From contig JAENRP010000082.1 of the NCBI GenBank assembly GCA_024741835.1, positions 1 to 64,000 of the forward strand: a stretch of DNA of 64,000 nt, written 5' to 3'. Origin of the DNA: Diplocarpon mali (taxonomy: Eukaryota > Ascomycota > Leotiomycetes > Helotiales > Drepanopezizaceae). The position numbers and the translations under genes are program-made. Shown here one piece after another: positions 1-10,943 of the stretch; the first letter of the stretch is position 1; each line of letters opens with the position of its first letter. The notes beneath the pieces are model-generated. The model was not told the DNA's origin and made no database searches. It worked only from the letters and a program-made list of their open reading frames with translations.

Positions 1-1031
1 TTATTAAAAACTCTTATATAATTCAACTTTATATAGATCTTATAGCTAAATAAAAGATTAATACTTAAGCTAAGTATAAAAAGAATATTTTATAAAAGGA
101 AAGAAACGCTAGCAATATTTATCTCTATTATACCTATTAAATCTATATATAACCTTCTACTACTAACCTTAATAAAGCGCCTTTTTATTTTAATAAGCAG
201 GCCTTTAAATAGATAGGGTTTATTAATTATATATACTATATAACTAGTATTATTATACTAATTAAATTTAAAGATCTTATAAAGATCGGCTTTTAAAACG
301 TAAACATCTTTATTATAATTATCATTTAAATTATTAAAAGTAGATTTAAATTCAAATGACCTACTATTATTATTAGAGGTATTTGCTAAAGTTCTGGCTA
401 AATAGCCTTTTCCTTTGCCTTTCCTTAATAGTTGCAGCCTTTAGTAAGATAAGGGTAGTTTGCTTCTTAACTTCTACTTCAATTGCTTTTTAATATTAAA
501 GCTAGTAACTATATTAATCAGTTGCCTTCTAACTTTACAATTAGTAATATTATAAGCACTATTATAAAAGTAGTATCCCTAATAAGCTTAAGGGCTCGTC
601 CTACGCTCCTTCCTCTTCTTAGGCTTATCTTTGCCTTATAATATAGCATTTGCTAATTTAGAGTATCCTTTAAGGTCTTGCTTAATAGTTTAAAGGAAGT
701 CGATCTTCTTATAGATCTTAAGGTTGGGTTAGATAAGAAGAGATTGTTTTATAATAGTAAACTTAAAAGGAAGGCTATTAAATAGGAAACTAAAAAGCTA
801 AGTTTCCTTAAAAGTCATAGCTATCCTAAGATCTATAGCTCTTACTCTCCTTTTCGCTTTATATAATATAGACTAAGTAGAGTCTATATTTATATTTATA
901 TCCTTACTATCTTTATCTTTTCTATATTAAAATAAAGTGATCTACTATAGCAGATGCTAAGTATTAAAGATAATTATCTAAGAGTATTTTACCTTTAAAG
1001 TATCCTATCTTATCTTTATATTATTATAAAC
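1..1031 (-). mobile_element. Older Ty1/copia copy, left half (split by a later insertion)
   Basis: This stretch is the diverged reverse complement of about 2025-3056 in the plus-strand copia element. Landmarks such as the segment at 780-900 match 2150-2280 inverted. It covers part of gag and the start of the region behind it. Its right end (1027-1031, TAAAC) is the target duplication of the element inserted at 1032, and the sequence resumes at 7168. It is riddled with stops and very AT-rich, so it is a RIP-type relic. It continues past the left window edge. Confidence 0.85.
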
Positions 1032-1226
1032 TGTTGAGATAGGTGATATAGCTATCACTCCGATGTATTGTCATATGACCCTACTGCTTAGTCAGTAGGA
1101 TATTGATACGTATATAGCTATAGGGAAGAAAGGGGTAACCTTCCTTCCTTAACTCTTATTAATATATCGACTATTAACCTTTAGAAGTTTCCTATACCTA
1201 CTGCGCCGACTTACTTAAGCTTAATA
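1032..1226 (+). repeat. 5' LTR of the copia element
   Basis: This 195-bp LTR matches 6973-7167 over its full length, with about twenty differences that are all transitions. It starts TGTTGAGATA and ends CTTAATA. The bases just after it (GGTTATAAGCC) are in the primer-binding-site position. Confidence 0.92.
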
Positions 1227-1639
1227 GGTTATAAGCCTTAGATAGACTGATAATAGATTATTAACTTCCCTTAGAAAGCACTTGCGCTGCAACTATTAGT
1301 AGGAAGTTGAATGAGACTTATAGTAAGAGGCGAGCAATCGGCGAGTAGGAGGTGTGATTTCCTATTTAGCCAACCTATATTATAAGAGGTGTGATTCCTT
1401 ACTCTATAACCCTTTAGTATTGCAAGAGGTATGATTCCTTACTTTACTATGTTTTATAAGAGGTATAATTCCCTACGTTATAGCTTAAAAACCCTTTTCG
1501 ATAAGAGGACTTCCTCCCTATTTAATACTTCTATAATACCTGCTATTTAATCATTTTAACTTTTCGATAGGAGGAGTGCCTTTAACTATTTAATTTATTT
1601 GATTTTAAATGCAATTCTATTCGAAACGGCAATAGCTTC

Positions 1640-4600
1640 CGATTCCGATCGAAATACTAGGCCTAGAGACCTCCAACTCTCTTAAAAGAACTGGCAACAA
1701 TAGTTCGATAATTTAAAGCTTTACTTTAAGAGCAAAGGCATTCAAATGGCGATTTAAAAGACACTTATTAAATACGTAAGAATAGCCCCTTATACTCCTT
1801 CTACCGATTCGTCTACTTCTACTTTAATAGCTAATATAACTGCTAAGGATTTGCCAGATATATTAAATAAGCTTAGCCTAAGAGCTTTAGTAGATAATAA
1901 TCGAGAATCCTAAAGGCAGATTTTAAATATGGAAAAGGAGAAGGAATATAAGCTGGCCTTAGCTAAATGTAAGCTTAAGATTAATAGAGGTTTAAGTGAT
2001 GAAGATAGAGATTTTATTCGAGTTTACAATAATGCGAAGATAAGATAGGATACTTTAAAAGTAAAATACTCTTAGACAATTACCCTTAATACTTAGTATC
2101 TACTATAGTAGATCATTTCATTTTAGTATAAAAAAGACAAAGATAGCAAGGATATAGATATAAATATAGACTTTGCTTAATCTATACTATATAAAGTAAG
2201 GAGAAGAGTAAGAGCCGCAGATCTTAGGATAACTATAACTTTTAAGGAAACTTAGCTTTTTAGTTTCCTACTTAATAGCCTCCCTTTTAAGTTCACTATT
2301 GTAAAACAATCTCTTCTTATTTAACCTAACCTTAAGATTTATAAGAAGATCGACCTCCTTTAAACTATTAAGTAAGACCTTAAAGGATGCTTTAAATCGG
2401 CAAATGCTGCGTTATAGGGTAATAATAAGCCTAAGAAGAGGAAGGAGCGTAGGACGAGCCCTTAAGCTTATTAAAGATGCTACTTTTATAATAGTGCTTA
2501 TAATATTACTAATTGTAAAGTTAGAAGGCAATTGATTAATATAGTTGCTAGCTTTAATATTAAAAAGCAATTAAAGTAGAAGTTAAGAAGTAAATTGCCC
2601 TTATCCTACTAAAGGCTATAACTACTAAGGAAAGGTAAAGGAAAAGGCTATTTAGCCAAAACTTTAATAAATACCTTTAATAATAATAGTAAGTTATCTA
2701 AACCTAAATCCACTTTTAATAATTTAAATAATAATTATAATAAAGATGCTTACGTTTTAAAAGCCGATCTTTATAAGATCCTTGAATCCGATTGGTATAG
2801 TAATACTAGTTATATAGCATATATAATTAATAAACCCTACCTATTTAAAGGCCCGCTTACTAAAATAAAAAGGCACTTTATTAAAGTTGGTAGTAGAAGG
2901 TTATATATAGACTCAATAGGTATAATAGAGATAAATATCGCTAGCATTTCTTTCCTTTTATAAAATATTCTCCTTATACCTAGCTTAAGCATTAATCTCT
3001 TATTTAGCTGTAAGATCTATATAAAGTTAAATTGTATAAGAGTTTTTAATAATCAATTTATATAATTTATAAATAATAATTATAAAGTGATCTTTAAAGC
3101 TAAAATTAAAGATAGACTTTATATTATCTTAAAGGTAATATTATAGAAATTGACTCTTAAGCTAGACCTATAAGTGAATTCCTTTAAGGAAAGTGCACTC
3201 TTTACCTTAATATAATTAAGTAAAGATAAGGAGAATAGATAGACTCTTAAGCTAGGATTGCAAGTAAAATTTGTAAAAATAACTCTTAAGCTAAGACTAT
3301 AAGTGGATTATAAGGTATCTTTAAAGGTGACTCTTAAGCTAGGATTATAAGTGAATTTAGTAGAAATAACTCTTAAGCTAGGACTATAAGTGGATTCTAC
3401 AGATTCGCTAATAATAACTCTTAAGCTAGGATTATAAGTGAAATTCGCAGAAATGACTCCTAGGCTAGGACTATAAGTAAAATTCGCGAATTTGTTAAAG
3501 ACAACCCTTAAGCTAGGACCGCGAGTAGATCTCGCGGTTTTATTAAAAACGACTCTTAAGCTAGGCTTGCAATTAGAAAATGGCAAAACCTTAAACTGCT
3601 ATTACTAGTCCTTTCTAGCTGCTAATAATAAAGTATCGATTAATAATAGGCTATTAAAGCTATTAGAAGCCAAAAGCCTATTAAAGTATTAGCTAATATA
3701 TAAAAGATTTATATATCTAAGGCTAGAGAAATTAAAGGGCTTATATAAGGTCTTAACCTTAAAATGGAAGATCTAAGTATTAAAGGATCGCCTAGTATGC
3801 CGAATTTGCAAGCTAATAAAACTTCGAAATTAGACGTAAACTAAGCTTAATCTATAGAAAGATTTAATACTAATACTAATATCTATTAATACTATTAGAC
3901 TATTTACAACCTTAATTAAAGGAAATAATTAGTTTTCTTAAATAGTAGATAACTCCACTTAATAGATATAGACTATTTGCACTAGGACTAAATCTAAGCT
4001 TATAAAAAAGCTAGAAACTTAGAAAGTAATAGAGGAACGCTAGACCTAATTAAAGCTAATAGCTATTAGGTCTGATAACGTATTAGAGATTAGGGTAAAG
4101 CTTAATAAATAGGTAAAATAAGGAATTTGCTATAAACTAACTATAATATATAAAGGTTCCTATTAAAATAGCATTACTAAGCGAAGCATCTAATAAGTAG
4201 AGACTAACTATCGCGCTCTATTATAAGATGCTAACCTACTATTAGAATTCTAAGACCTTGCGATTAAGGCAAACGTATACTTGCGAAATAGAATAAGTAG
4301 TGGACTAATAGTTAATAGCACTCGAATATCGCTATATAAGGTATATTTTAAATAGAAATTAAGCCTAGACTATATCTGCGTCTTTAAAAGCGTCTGCTAC
4401 TCCTATATTAGCCTAAAGTCCTAGCCTACGGATATAAAAAGTAAAAAGCTAATAGATTAAGGTAGAGAGTATATATTTATTAAGTATATTAAATAGATAA
4501 TAAAATAATAGATAATATATGCGCTAGATTTAAGGCGAGTAATCATATCTTTAATAGTTGAGTTTAATAAATCTTAAAATAAAGGAGAGCTATCCTTAAA

Positions 4601-6660
4601 GCTTTATATACCTAGAGATTCGCAAGGTATACTACTTAATAGTAATACTATTAAGCTGAATTAATAACCCCTTTCTTTTAGCTTAGGTATATTAAGCGCA
4701 CCTGCTGATCAATAACCTACTAGTCGCCCAAAGGCCGAATAGACTATTCCTATTGTCTGCGAACTGCCTAAAGTATAGAATAACTTTAATATTATTATCC
4801 CTTTAGTTAAAGCACCTATAGTAAAGGATATTCTTAAAATAGGTATAAGTAATAATAAGCCTTTACTATTAGAAAGCGGTTCCTTAAATAATAAGCCTAT
4901 AGAACCTATAGCTGAACCTACGTCTTTAAAGAGGAATAGAGACCTAGAACTAGAAGACACCTTAGATAAACGTAAGTCTAAGCATATTTAGGCTATAATA
5001 ATGCATAGGATCTATAAGCTCGAACTTCAATAGAGCTTTAATAAAGATAATGCGTTCTTAGCCGCTAAGAGAATAATGAAAATCTCTCTTCTAAAGACGT
5101 ATAATAAAGCTATTAATAATCTAGAGAATAAAGTAATATAAAGTAAGGCAATCTAAGAGGAGATAAGCTCTCTTATTGCAAATAGCATATAGATAGAGGA
5201 ACTAATGCTAAAGGACGTGAACCTAGTATTAATAAAGTGGGTCTTTATAATTAAGATATATGCAAATAGAACCCTAAAGCGTTATAAAGCAAGGCTTATA
5301 GCTAAGGGCTTCTCTTAATAGTATAAAGAAGACTACTTTGATATATTCGCGCTAATAGTTCGTATAAATACCCTTTGCATATTTATAGTAATAGTAGCCG
5401 CTAAGGACTTTAAATATAGATAGTATAATATTAAAAATGCATTTACTAAAGCGACTATAAAGGAATGGATTTTTCTCTCCTAACCTAATAGTATTCTTAT
5501 ATGCGCTAGCCACTCTCTTTATATACTCTATAGTATCTATAGGCTTAAATAATCAGCCTATAATTAGAACCTCTTATATAGCTTTACTCTAATAGAAATA
5601 GGATTTGTTTAAAGCCTAGCTGACCCTTGTCTTTTTACCTATATTAAGCGTAGAATCAAGTTGCTCTTATATATTAATAATATTACTATAGTTGCGAAAA
5701 CAATTACTTAATTGGATTAGTTCTTTATAATAATTCGGAAACGTTTTAATACTAAAGATCTAAGGGGAATTTATAAGATCCTTAGCATCTACATTATAAG
5801 GAACCGCTCTATTTAAGAACTCTAATTGGATTAAGAGCAGTATATTAAGAAGATCCTAGACTAAATAGGACTCTTTACTTATGCTCTTAACTTTAAGCTA
5901 AAGCGTACTCTAATTAAAGGAAAGTATAATAAATTAGAGCCTACTAATGAAAATAAGTAGAGAGAAGATCTGAAGAAGTACTAATAGGATATTAAAGCGA
6001 TTATATATACTATAGTATATATAAGACTAGATATTGCCTTTATTACTAGGTAATTTAATTAGAATTTAAAAGATCTAACGATTTGATATAAGAATGCAAT
6101 TAAGCGATTTAAAAAGTACCTTCGATCGATAATCATATAAAAGGTAAGATATAGACTAATAAAATATATAAGCGCAAAGCTTAAGGTATATACCGATTCC
6201 GACTAGGCAAATATAAAAGGTTAGAAAAGTATATCTAAAAGCATAGTAGTACTATATAGTAGACTTGTATTGTAGGGAAGTAGGAAGTAGAAATCAGTAG
6301 CTATTGCAAGCACTAAGGCCGAATATATATTAATATTATTAAATTGTAAGCAAGGATTATAAATCACTTAAGTTTTAAAAGATATAGGTTTCGCTAAGTA
6401 TATTAAATAAGATAGGAACTATATTAATCTTTAAATAGATAATATAAAGGCGATTGCACTTATAAAGAATCTATACTTGCATAAGCGATTAAAATATATT
6501 AATATTACCTACTACTTTATCTGCGACCTTATTATAAAGAATAAGTTATTGATTACTTATATCCTAACCAATCGAATAGTAGCAAATGGATTTATAAAGC
6601 TATTAGAGATAGTTACAAAGTTCAAAGCGTTTAAAGATATACTAAAGTTATAGAAGATAA
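1640..6660 (+). pseudogene. Degenerate copia gag-pol
   Basis: The coding part of the plus-strand element survives only as fragments. At 5235-5490 the conceptual frame carries copia reverse transcriptase landmarks: a WVF...K start, a RYKARLIAKGFS block and then an IKNAFTKA block. At about 6240-6350 the RNase H pattern KAEY follows a block resembling SRKQKSVA. Upstream, 1700-2060 resembles gag. TAA/TAG stops interrupt every few codons, as expected when CAA, CAG and CGA codons are hit by C to T change. A spacer with tandem repeats (3150-3590) separates gag from the pol fragments. Confidence 0.85.
3150..3590 (+). repeat. Compound tandem repeat inside the copia element
   Basis: About nine units start with a variant of ACTCTTAAGCTAGGA followed by a TATAAGTGRATT-type tail. 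Unit starts are near 3152, 3241, 3281, 3329, 3369, 3416, 3455, 3502 and 3551. From the second unit on, spacing alternates between about 39-40 and 46-48 bp, giving a higher-order period near 86 bp. Each unit contains the palindrome CTTAAG or CCTAGG. Confidence 0.85.
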
Positions 6661-6684
6661 TAGGGGCTTAGTAAGCTTAAGGAC

Positions 6685-6840
6685 GACTCCTAGGCCTGCC
6701 TTACAAGTTAGGTTATATAGTCTTATAAAGGAAAGTTTTTAGATCGACTCCTAGGCCTAGACCGCAAGTTAAGTTATATAGTCTTATAAAAGAACGCCTT
6801 TAGGAAATTTGACTCTTAGTCCTACCTTACAAGTAGGATT
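6685..6840 (+). repeat. Second array of the same repeat motif, 3' of pol
   Basis: Three units of roughly 60 bp begin GACTCCTAGGCC or GACTCTTAG and carry a CAAGTTARGTTATATAG tail. The unit head resembles the array at 3150-3590. Related repeats therefore lie on both sides of the pol relic, the second just ahead of the 3' LTR. Confidence 0.75.
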
Positions 6841-6972
6841 AATAATTTTAATAAAGGTTACTATTAATTGATTGTTTTTAACTTAGAGAGATACTTAAGA
6901 GTTGGATTAGCGTAAAAGGATAGTAGTTATTTTCCTAACTGCAGGTCAATTAGAGTAAGGTCTAAGTAAAGG

Positions 6973-7167
6973 TATTAAAATAAGTGATATAGCTATTACT
7001 CTAATATATTATTATATGACCCTACTGCTTAATCAGTAGGATATTAATATATATATAGCTATAAGGAAGAAAGGGGTAACCTTCCTTCCTTAACTCTTAC
7101 TAATATATCGACTATCGACCTTTAGAAGTTTCCTATACCTATTGCGCCGACTCACTTAAGCTCAATA
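6973..7167 (+). repeat. 3' LTR of the copia element
   Basis: This is the second 195-bp LTR. Its first bases are TATTAAAATA, where the 5' LTR has TGTTGAGATA; all are G to A changes. It ends CTCAATA, followed by the TAAAC duplication. A short purine run (AGTAAAGG) precedes it in the polypurine-tract position. Confidence 0.92.
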
Positions 7168-8163
7168 TAAACTTAAATAAAATCTCAATCTTTATCACTT
7201 AAACCTCTATTGATCTTAAGCTTACATTTGGCTAAGGCCAGCTTATACTCCTTCTCCTTTTCTACATTTAAAATCTGCCTTTAGGATTCTTGGTTATTAT
7301 CTACTAAAGCTCCTAAGCTAAGCTTATTTAATATATTTAGCAAATCCTTAGCAGTTATATTAGCTATTAAAGTAGAAGTAGACAAATCAATAAAAGGAGT
7401 ATAAAAGGCTATTCTTACGTATTTAATAAGTGTCTTTTAAATCGCTATTTTAATACCTTTGCTCTTAAAGTAAAGCTCTAAATCGTCGAACTATTATTGC
7501 CAGTTCTTTCGAAAGAGTTAAAGGTCTTTAAGTCTAGTGTTTCGGTCGGAATCAGAAGCTATTACCGTTTTAAATAGAATTGCATTTAAAAATCAAATAA
7601 ATTAAATAGTTAAGGGCACTCCTCTTATTAAAAAGTTAAAATGATTAAATAGCAGGTATTATAAAAGTATTAAATAAGGAGGAAGTCCTCTTATTAAAAA
7701 GGGTTTTTAAGCTATAACGCAAGGAATCACACCTCTTATAAAATATAGTAAAGTAAGAAATCACACCTCTTATAGTACTAAAGGGTTATAAAGCAAGGAA
7801 TTATACCTCTTGCAATATAGGTTAGCTAAATAGGGAATCACACCTCCTATTCGCTAATTGCTCGCCTCTTACTATAAGTCTCATTCAACTTCTTACTAAT
7901 AGTTACAGCGCAAGTGCTTTCTAAAGGAAGTTAATAATCTATTATCGGTCTATCTAAGGCTTATAACCTATTAAGCTTAAGTAAGTTGGCGCAATAAGTA
8001 TAAGAAACTTCTAAAGGTCAATGGTCGATATATTAATAAGAGTTAAGGAAGAAAGGTTACCCCTTTCTTCCCTATAGCTATATATATATCAATATCCTAC
8101 TGATTAAGCAGTAGGGTCATATGATAATACATTAGAGTGATGGCTATATCACCTATCTCAACA
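7168..8163 (-). mobile_element. Older Ty1/copia copy, right half with its 5' LTR
   Basis: This is the reverse complement of about 1032-2030, so it contains the 5' LTR (7969-8163, 195 bp, starting TGTTGAG when read on the minus strand) and the beginning of gag. Together with 1-1031 it forms one minus-strand copy interrupted by the element at 1032-7167. The TAAAC duplication sits at the break on both sides. Its outer end at 8163 abuts gypsy reverse transcriptase sequence, so it is itself an insertion. Confidence 0.9.
7969..8163 (-). repeat. LTR of the older copia copy
   Basis: This third 195-bp LTR of the family is on the minus strand, with ends TGTTGAG (8163 inward) and CTTAATA (7969-7975 inverted). 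It is followed on the minus strand by the same GGTTATAAGCC primer-site-like sequence as the plus copy. Confidence 0.88.
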
Positions 8164-8164
8164 T

Positions 8165-8800
8165 AATATTGAATTCGCATTTCTTTAAGTCTGCTTAAAG
8201 GCTAGTATCAATTAGTCATTAAAGCACCTTTTTAATATAGATCTTATATTCGAGCAGGTTAGACGAATAGATTAAGATATTATTAAAGTACGTAGTATAA
8301 AAATCGTTAAGATAATCGAAGAGGACATCGTTTATATAGCATTAGTATATAGCTGGACCGTTAGTAAGGCTAAATGGTAGCACTTTACACTTATACGCTT
8401 TATAGCGCGTTCTAAATGTAGTTAGTTCTTCGGAATCTGGATTTATACGTATATAGTAAAAAGCTTATTATATATCGAGCTTTATAAAGATCTTAGCGCT
8501 AGAGAGATAGGCTAAGGTCTTATCGATTAGCAAGAGGGGGTACCGATCTTTATAAGTTAGTGCGTTTAAAGCTCGATAATCTATATAAAGGCGTAAAGAG
8601 CTATCGGGTTTTTTAACAAAAAGGATCGGAGTAGCAAAAGGTGCAAAGGATGCTGCGATAAACCCTTTATTAAGGTTATTAATGAGGTAAGCTTTAACAG
8701 CTTCTAGCTTTAGGATTGATATTTTATATAGAAGGGAATACTTTAAGGCCTTCTTAGCGTTCTCTCTTAAATCGATCTTATAGTTATAGGGGCGATGAGG
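8165..8800 (-). pseudogene. Gypsy reverse transcriptase fragment
   Basis: The conceptual minus-strand translation shows the core gypsy RT order (DYRALN, PLxLID, KLDIxxAFxxIR, TTFRTRYxAYKC, LPFxLTNGPA, ILIYS). Stops replace expected Q/R/W codons. The YLDD-equivalent reads as a changed YFNN-like block, so the polymerase would be inactive even without the stops. Confidence 0.85.
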
Positions 8801-9089
8801 AGGAAGCTGGTTGCTAGCAGATTTGCTAAAGGCTAAAGTATATTTACTATAGACTCAGGGAATAAGGGGTTCTTACGCTAGCTTGGAGAGGCTAGCGGAA
8901 AAAGAGGCAATAGATATAAGGCCTTCTTTATACCTCTTTAGGAGGTCATGCCAGTTGCCGGTTTTATATAGTATAAAAGCAGACTTATAGATCAACGAGT
9001 CAATTTTGTATAAGGAAGTTGTAAAAATCTCTGCTTGCTTCCGATTTTTTACAATTATATGAAAGGCGTAGGCCGATATATAGTGCAAA

Positions 9090-9341
9090 TGTTACGACTG
9101 GCTCTCGAGCGTACAGTGGGCGAGAATCGAGTAACGCTGACTGTATTACCTCAAGAGGTACGCTATGTAATAGAGAAGAAAAGATGAAGAAGAGAGAGTC
9201 TCTAGTAGAGCTCCTCCAGAATAAGTACAGGTGCTTCACTAGCGTGCACGTGATCCAGCCACCTTGCTACCTTAGCGTGCACCTGACTTTGTGCACCTGA
9301 CCGACACGTGATATAACCGTGCACGTGATGCGGCCGTAACA
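9090..9341. repeat. Solo LTR, 252 bp, with GCAAA target duplication
   Basis: The ends are TGTTACG...CGTAACA (7-bp perfect inverted repeat, TG...CA). Both sides are flanked by GCAAA (9085-9089 and 9342-9346). The interior is much less AT-rich than its surroundings and carries three CACGTGAT motifs (near 9246, 9304 and 9322). It lies between gypsy gag-like and RT sequence without disturbing either side, as expected for an insertion reduced by LTR-LTR recombination. The parent family was not found elsewhere in the window. Confidence 0.85.
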
Positions 9342-10943
9342 GCAAATTTACTTAAGGTAAGGAGGGTTTAACCTTCTTCTTTTAAAATCGGGATAGCTTA
9401 TAAGAATTGATAGCAATAGGCGTCTTAATAGCAAATAGGAAGGAATCGGTTAGAGGCCTTAGTATAAAGCGTAGGGGGCGTACGAGCTTTTGATTATAGG
9501 AGGCGTTATATGCTTTAAACGTTACTTGCTTTGTAAGAAGGGGAGCTGCTATATCGTTAAGCACTCTAAGGCTTTGAACTCTTTAGTCTGGAGTCTCTTG
9601 TCTTTGCTATACTATAGAGGTAAAAGGAGGTATTATAAAAGGGTCTTCGTTTAGGCTAGAAATACGTGAATCTGTCGAAGCTGATTAAATGGCTAGCGAG
9701 ATAGGGAGCAAGGTATTAATTTGTTAGTCTATAGCAGCGTCTTAGCGCTTAGCGTCTTATTAGTGGCATAAGTTAACTAGATCTTGTCGAAGGTCGATCA
9801 GTTCAGTATTTCTAGCGTAAGTAATCGTTGGTGGGTAAGAGGAAGGCCAAATTAGCTACTCCAGGGGGGTAGTATCTCGACGGTCTTGAACCTTAGGCGC
9901 AAGGAAGTCGCGCGCAATACCTTTTATCTAATTAAGGATATAGTTCTTAATTGAGCGTTCTAAAGGAAAGTAAGTGCGGTAGTCGTCTAAGTTATTAAGG
10001 ATTTGAGATTCTTATAGCTTAGTCTAATATTCCTTTCTATCTAATAGTTTTTCGGTAAGGTAAGGAACCTTATCGATATATGGTCGGCTACTATTTATAG
10101 AGAGAGCTATAGAAGCTCAAAGGTCGGGAGTACCAGCTGGAGTAGAAAATCGTACTTACTAGCAAGGAAAATGATCTTCTTCAATAGAGGGAATTAGAGT
10201 TTAGGTTTATTATAGCATTAAAGAAGAGGGGGAAGCAGTAGTAGCAGCACTCAGCGCGCAAGGAGTTTGAGAGTCTCGCTTTACTAAAGCTCGTTCAAGC
10301 TCTTATATTCGTTTAAGGAGCTTAGCTATCATTAGATTATCATTAGCTTAGGGAGCTAAAGCTAAAGTGGCAGCTATTTGCTTCTTTAGCTGTAGTTAAG
10401 AAGGGGGTTCTTCAGCTTCTTCCTTAGAGCTTTCAAAAGCAGCTAGGTTTTAAAGAGGAGCGTTAGATCTTCTTATTTTGCTAGATCGACTAAAGGCTGC
10501 GGCTTCGTCGGCCGGAGGAGAGGAGGTAGAGGAGGCGCCCTTAAGCGGTTGTTGTTATTAAGGAGCTATGCTTTAGAATAAACTAGAATAGGCCTTCTTT
10601 CTATTTGCGATAGTAGTATGCTTAGCGTAGAAAGGAATCTAAGGGAGATTTCAAAAGTTTACTATTATTTCATTAATATAGTAAGAGAGTTATTAATAAT
10701 ATAACTGATCTATATATATAGAAAGCAGGGTCACGTCTATAAGGGAAGATCATATGACTAAGTCAAAACCTTTAGAGCAATCAGCTTAGAATTAACAATT
10801 GGAGAAGCCAGTTGATAATAAGGGAGTACTGCTATATATATAAGAAGGCGGCGGGTAGCGCTGGTAAAGGAAGGTATAAGAATATATAGGTCCCCAGGAT
10901 CCTAGAACACGTGACGAAGGCAAAGATATGCAGGTTCGTCACA

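Larger units (their letters stand above)
1032..7167 (+). mobile_element. Full-length but dead Ty1/copia LTR retrotransposon
   Basis: The element has two 195-bp LTRs (1032-1226 and 6973-7167) flanked by the 5-bp duplication TAAAC (1027-1031 and 7168-7172). The LTRs begin TGTTGAG (TATTAAA in the 3' copy) and end CTYAATA, which fits an ancestral TGTTGAG...CTCAACA inverted repeat. Gag-like sequence lies around 1640-2100. Reverse transcriptase is at about 5235-5490 and RNase H at about 6230-6350, both broken by stops. Order and domain type are those of Ty1/copia. It is inserted in a minus-strand copy of the same family. The AT-rich composition and transition-only LTR differences point to RIP. No active protein can be made. 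Confidence 0.93.
8164..10943 (-). mobile_element. Degenerate Ty3/gypsy retrotransposon, truncated by insertion
   Basis: On the minus strand, 8170-8700 translates in pieces to Ty3/gypsy reverse transcriptase: a YIDYRALNALT block, DRYPLLLID, FIKLDIQ.AF, a LPFSLTNGPA block and a KKCEF end. Further upstream (8870-9090 and 9342-10650) are protease/linker and gag-like sequence, including a charged LLKRI.ELERAL segment near 10290-10340. A probable 5' LTR starts at 10943 (TGTGACGAACC on the minus strand) and runs to about 10730. Copia is inserted in the RT just after KKCEF, so the rest of pol lies beyond the left window edge, if it survives. Confidence 0.82.

Noticed and set aside
3308..3586. Minus-strand 92-codon open frame with PSLRV repeats
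   Set aside because: It is simply the translation of the tandem repeat array; RIP-created composition rather than a gene.
3150..3590. CRISPR-like array
   Set aside because: The repeats have internal divergence, alternating unit length and no unique spacers, lie inside a retrotransposon and belong to a eukaryote.
9000..9239. Short minus-strand frames around the solo LTR
   Set aside because: They cross the LTR boundary defined by the GCAAA duplication, so they are chimeric chance frames.
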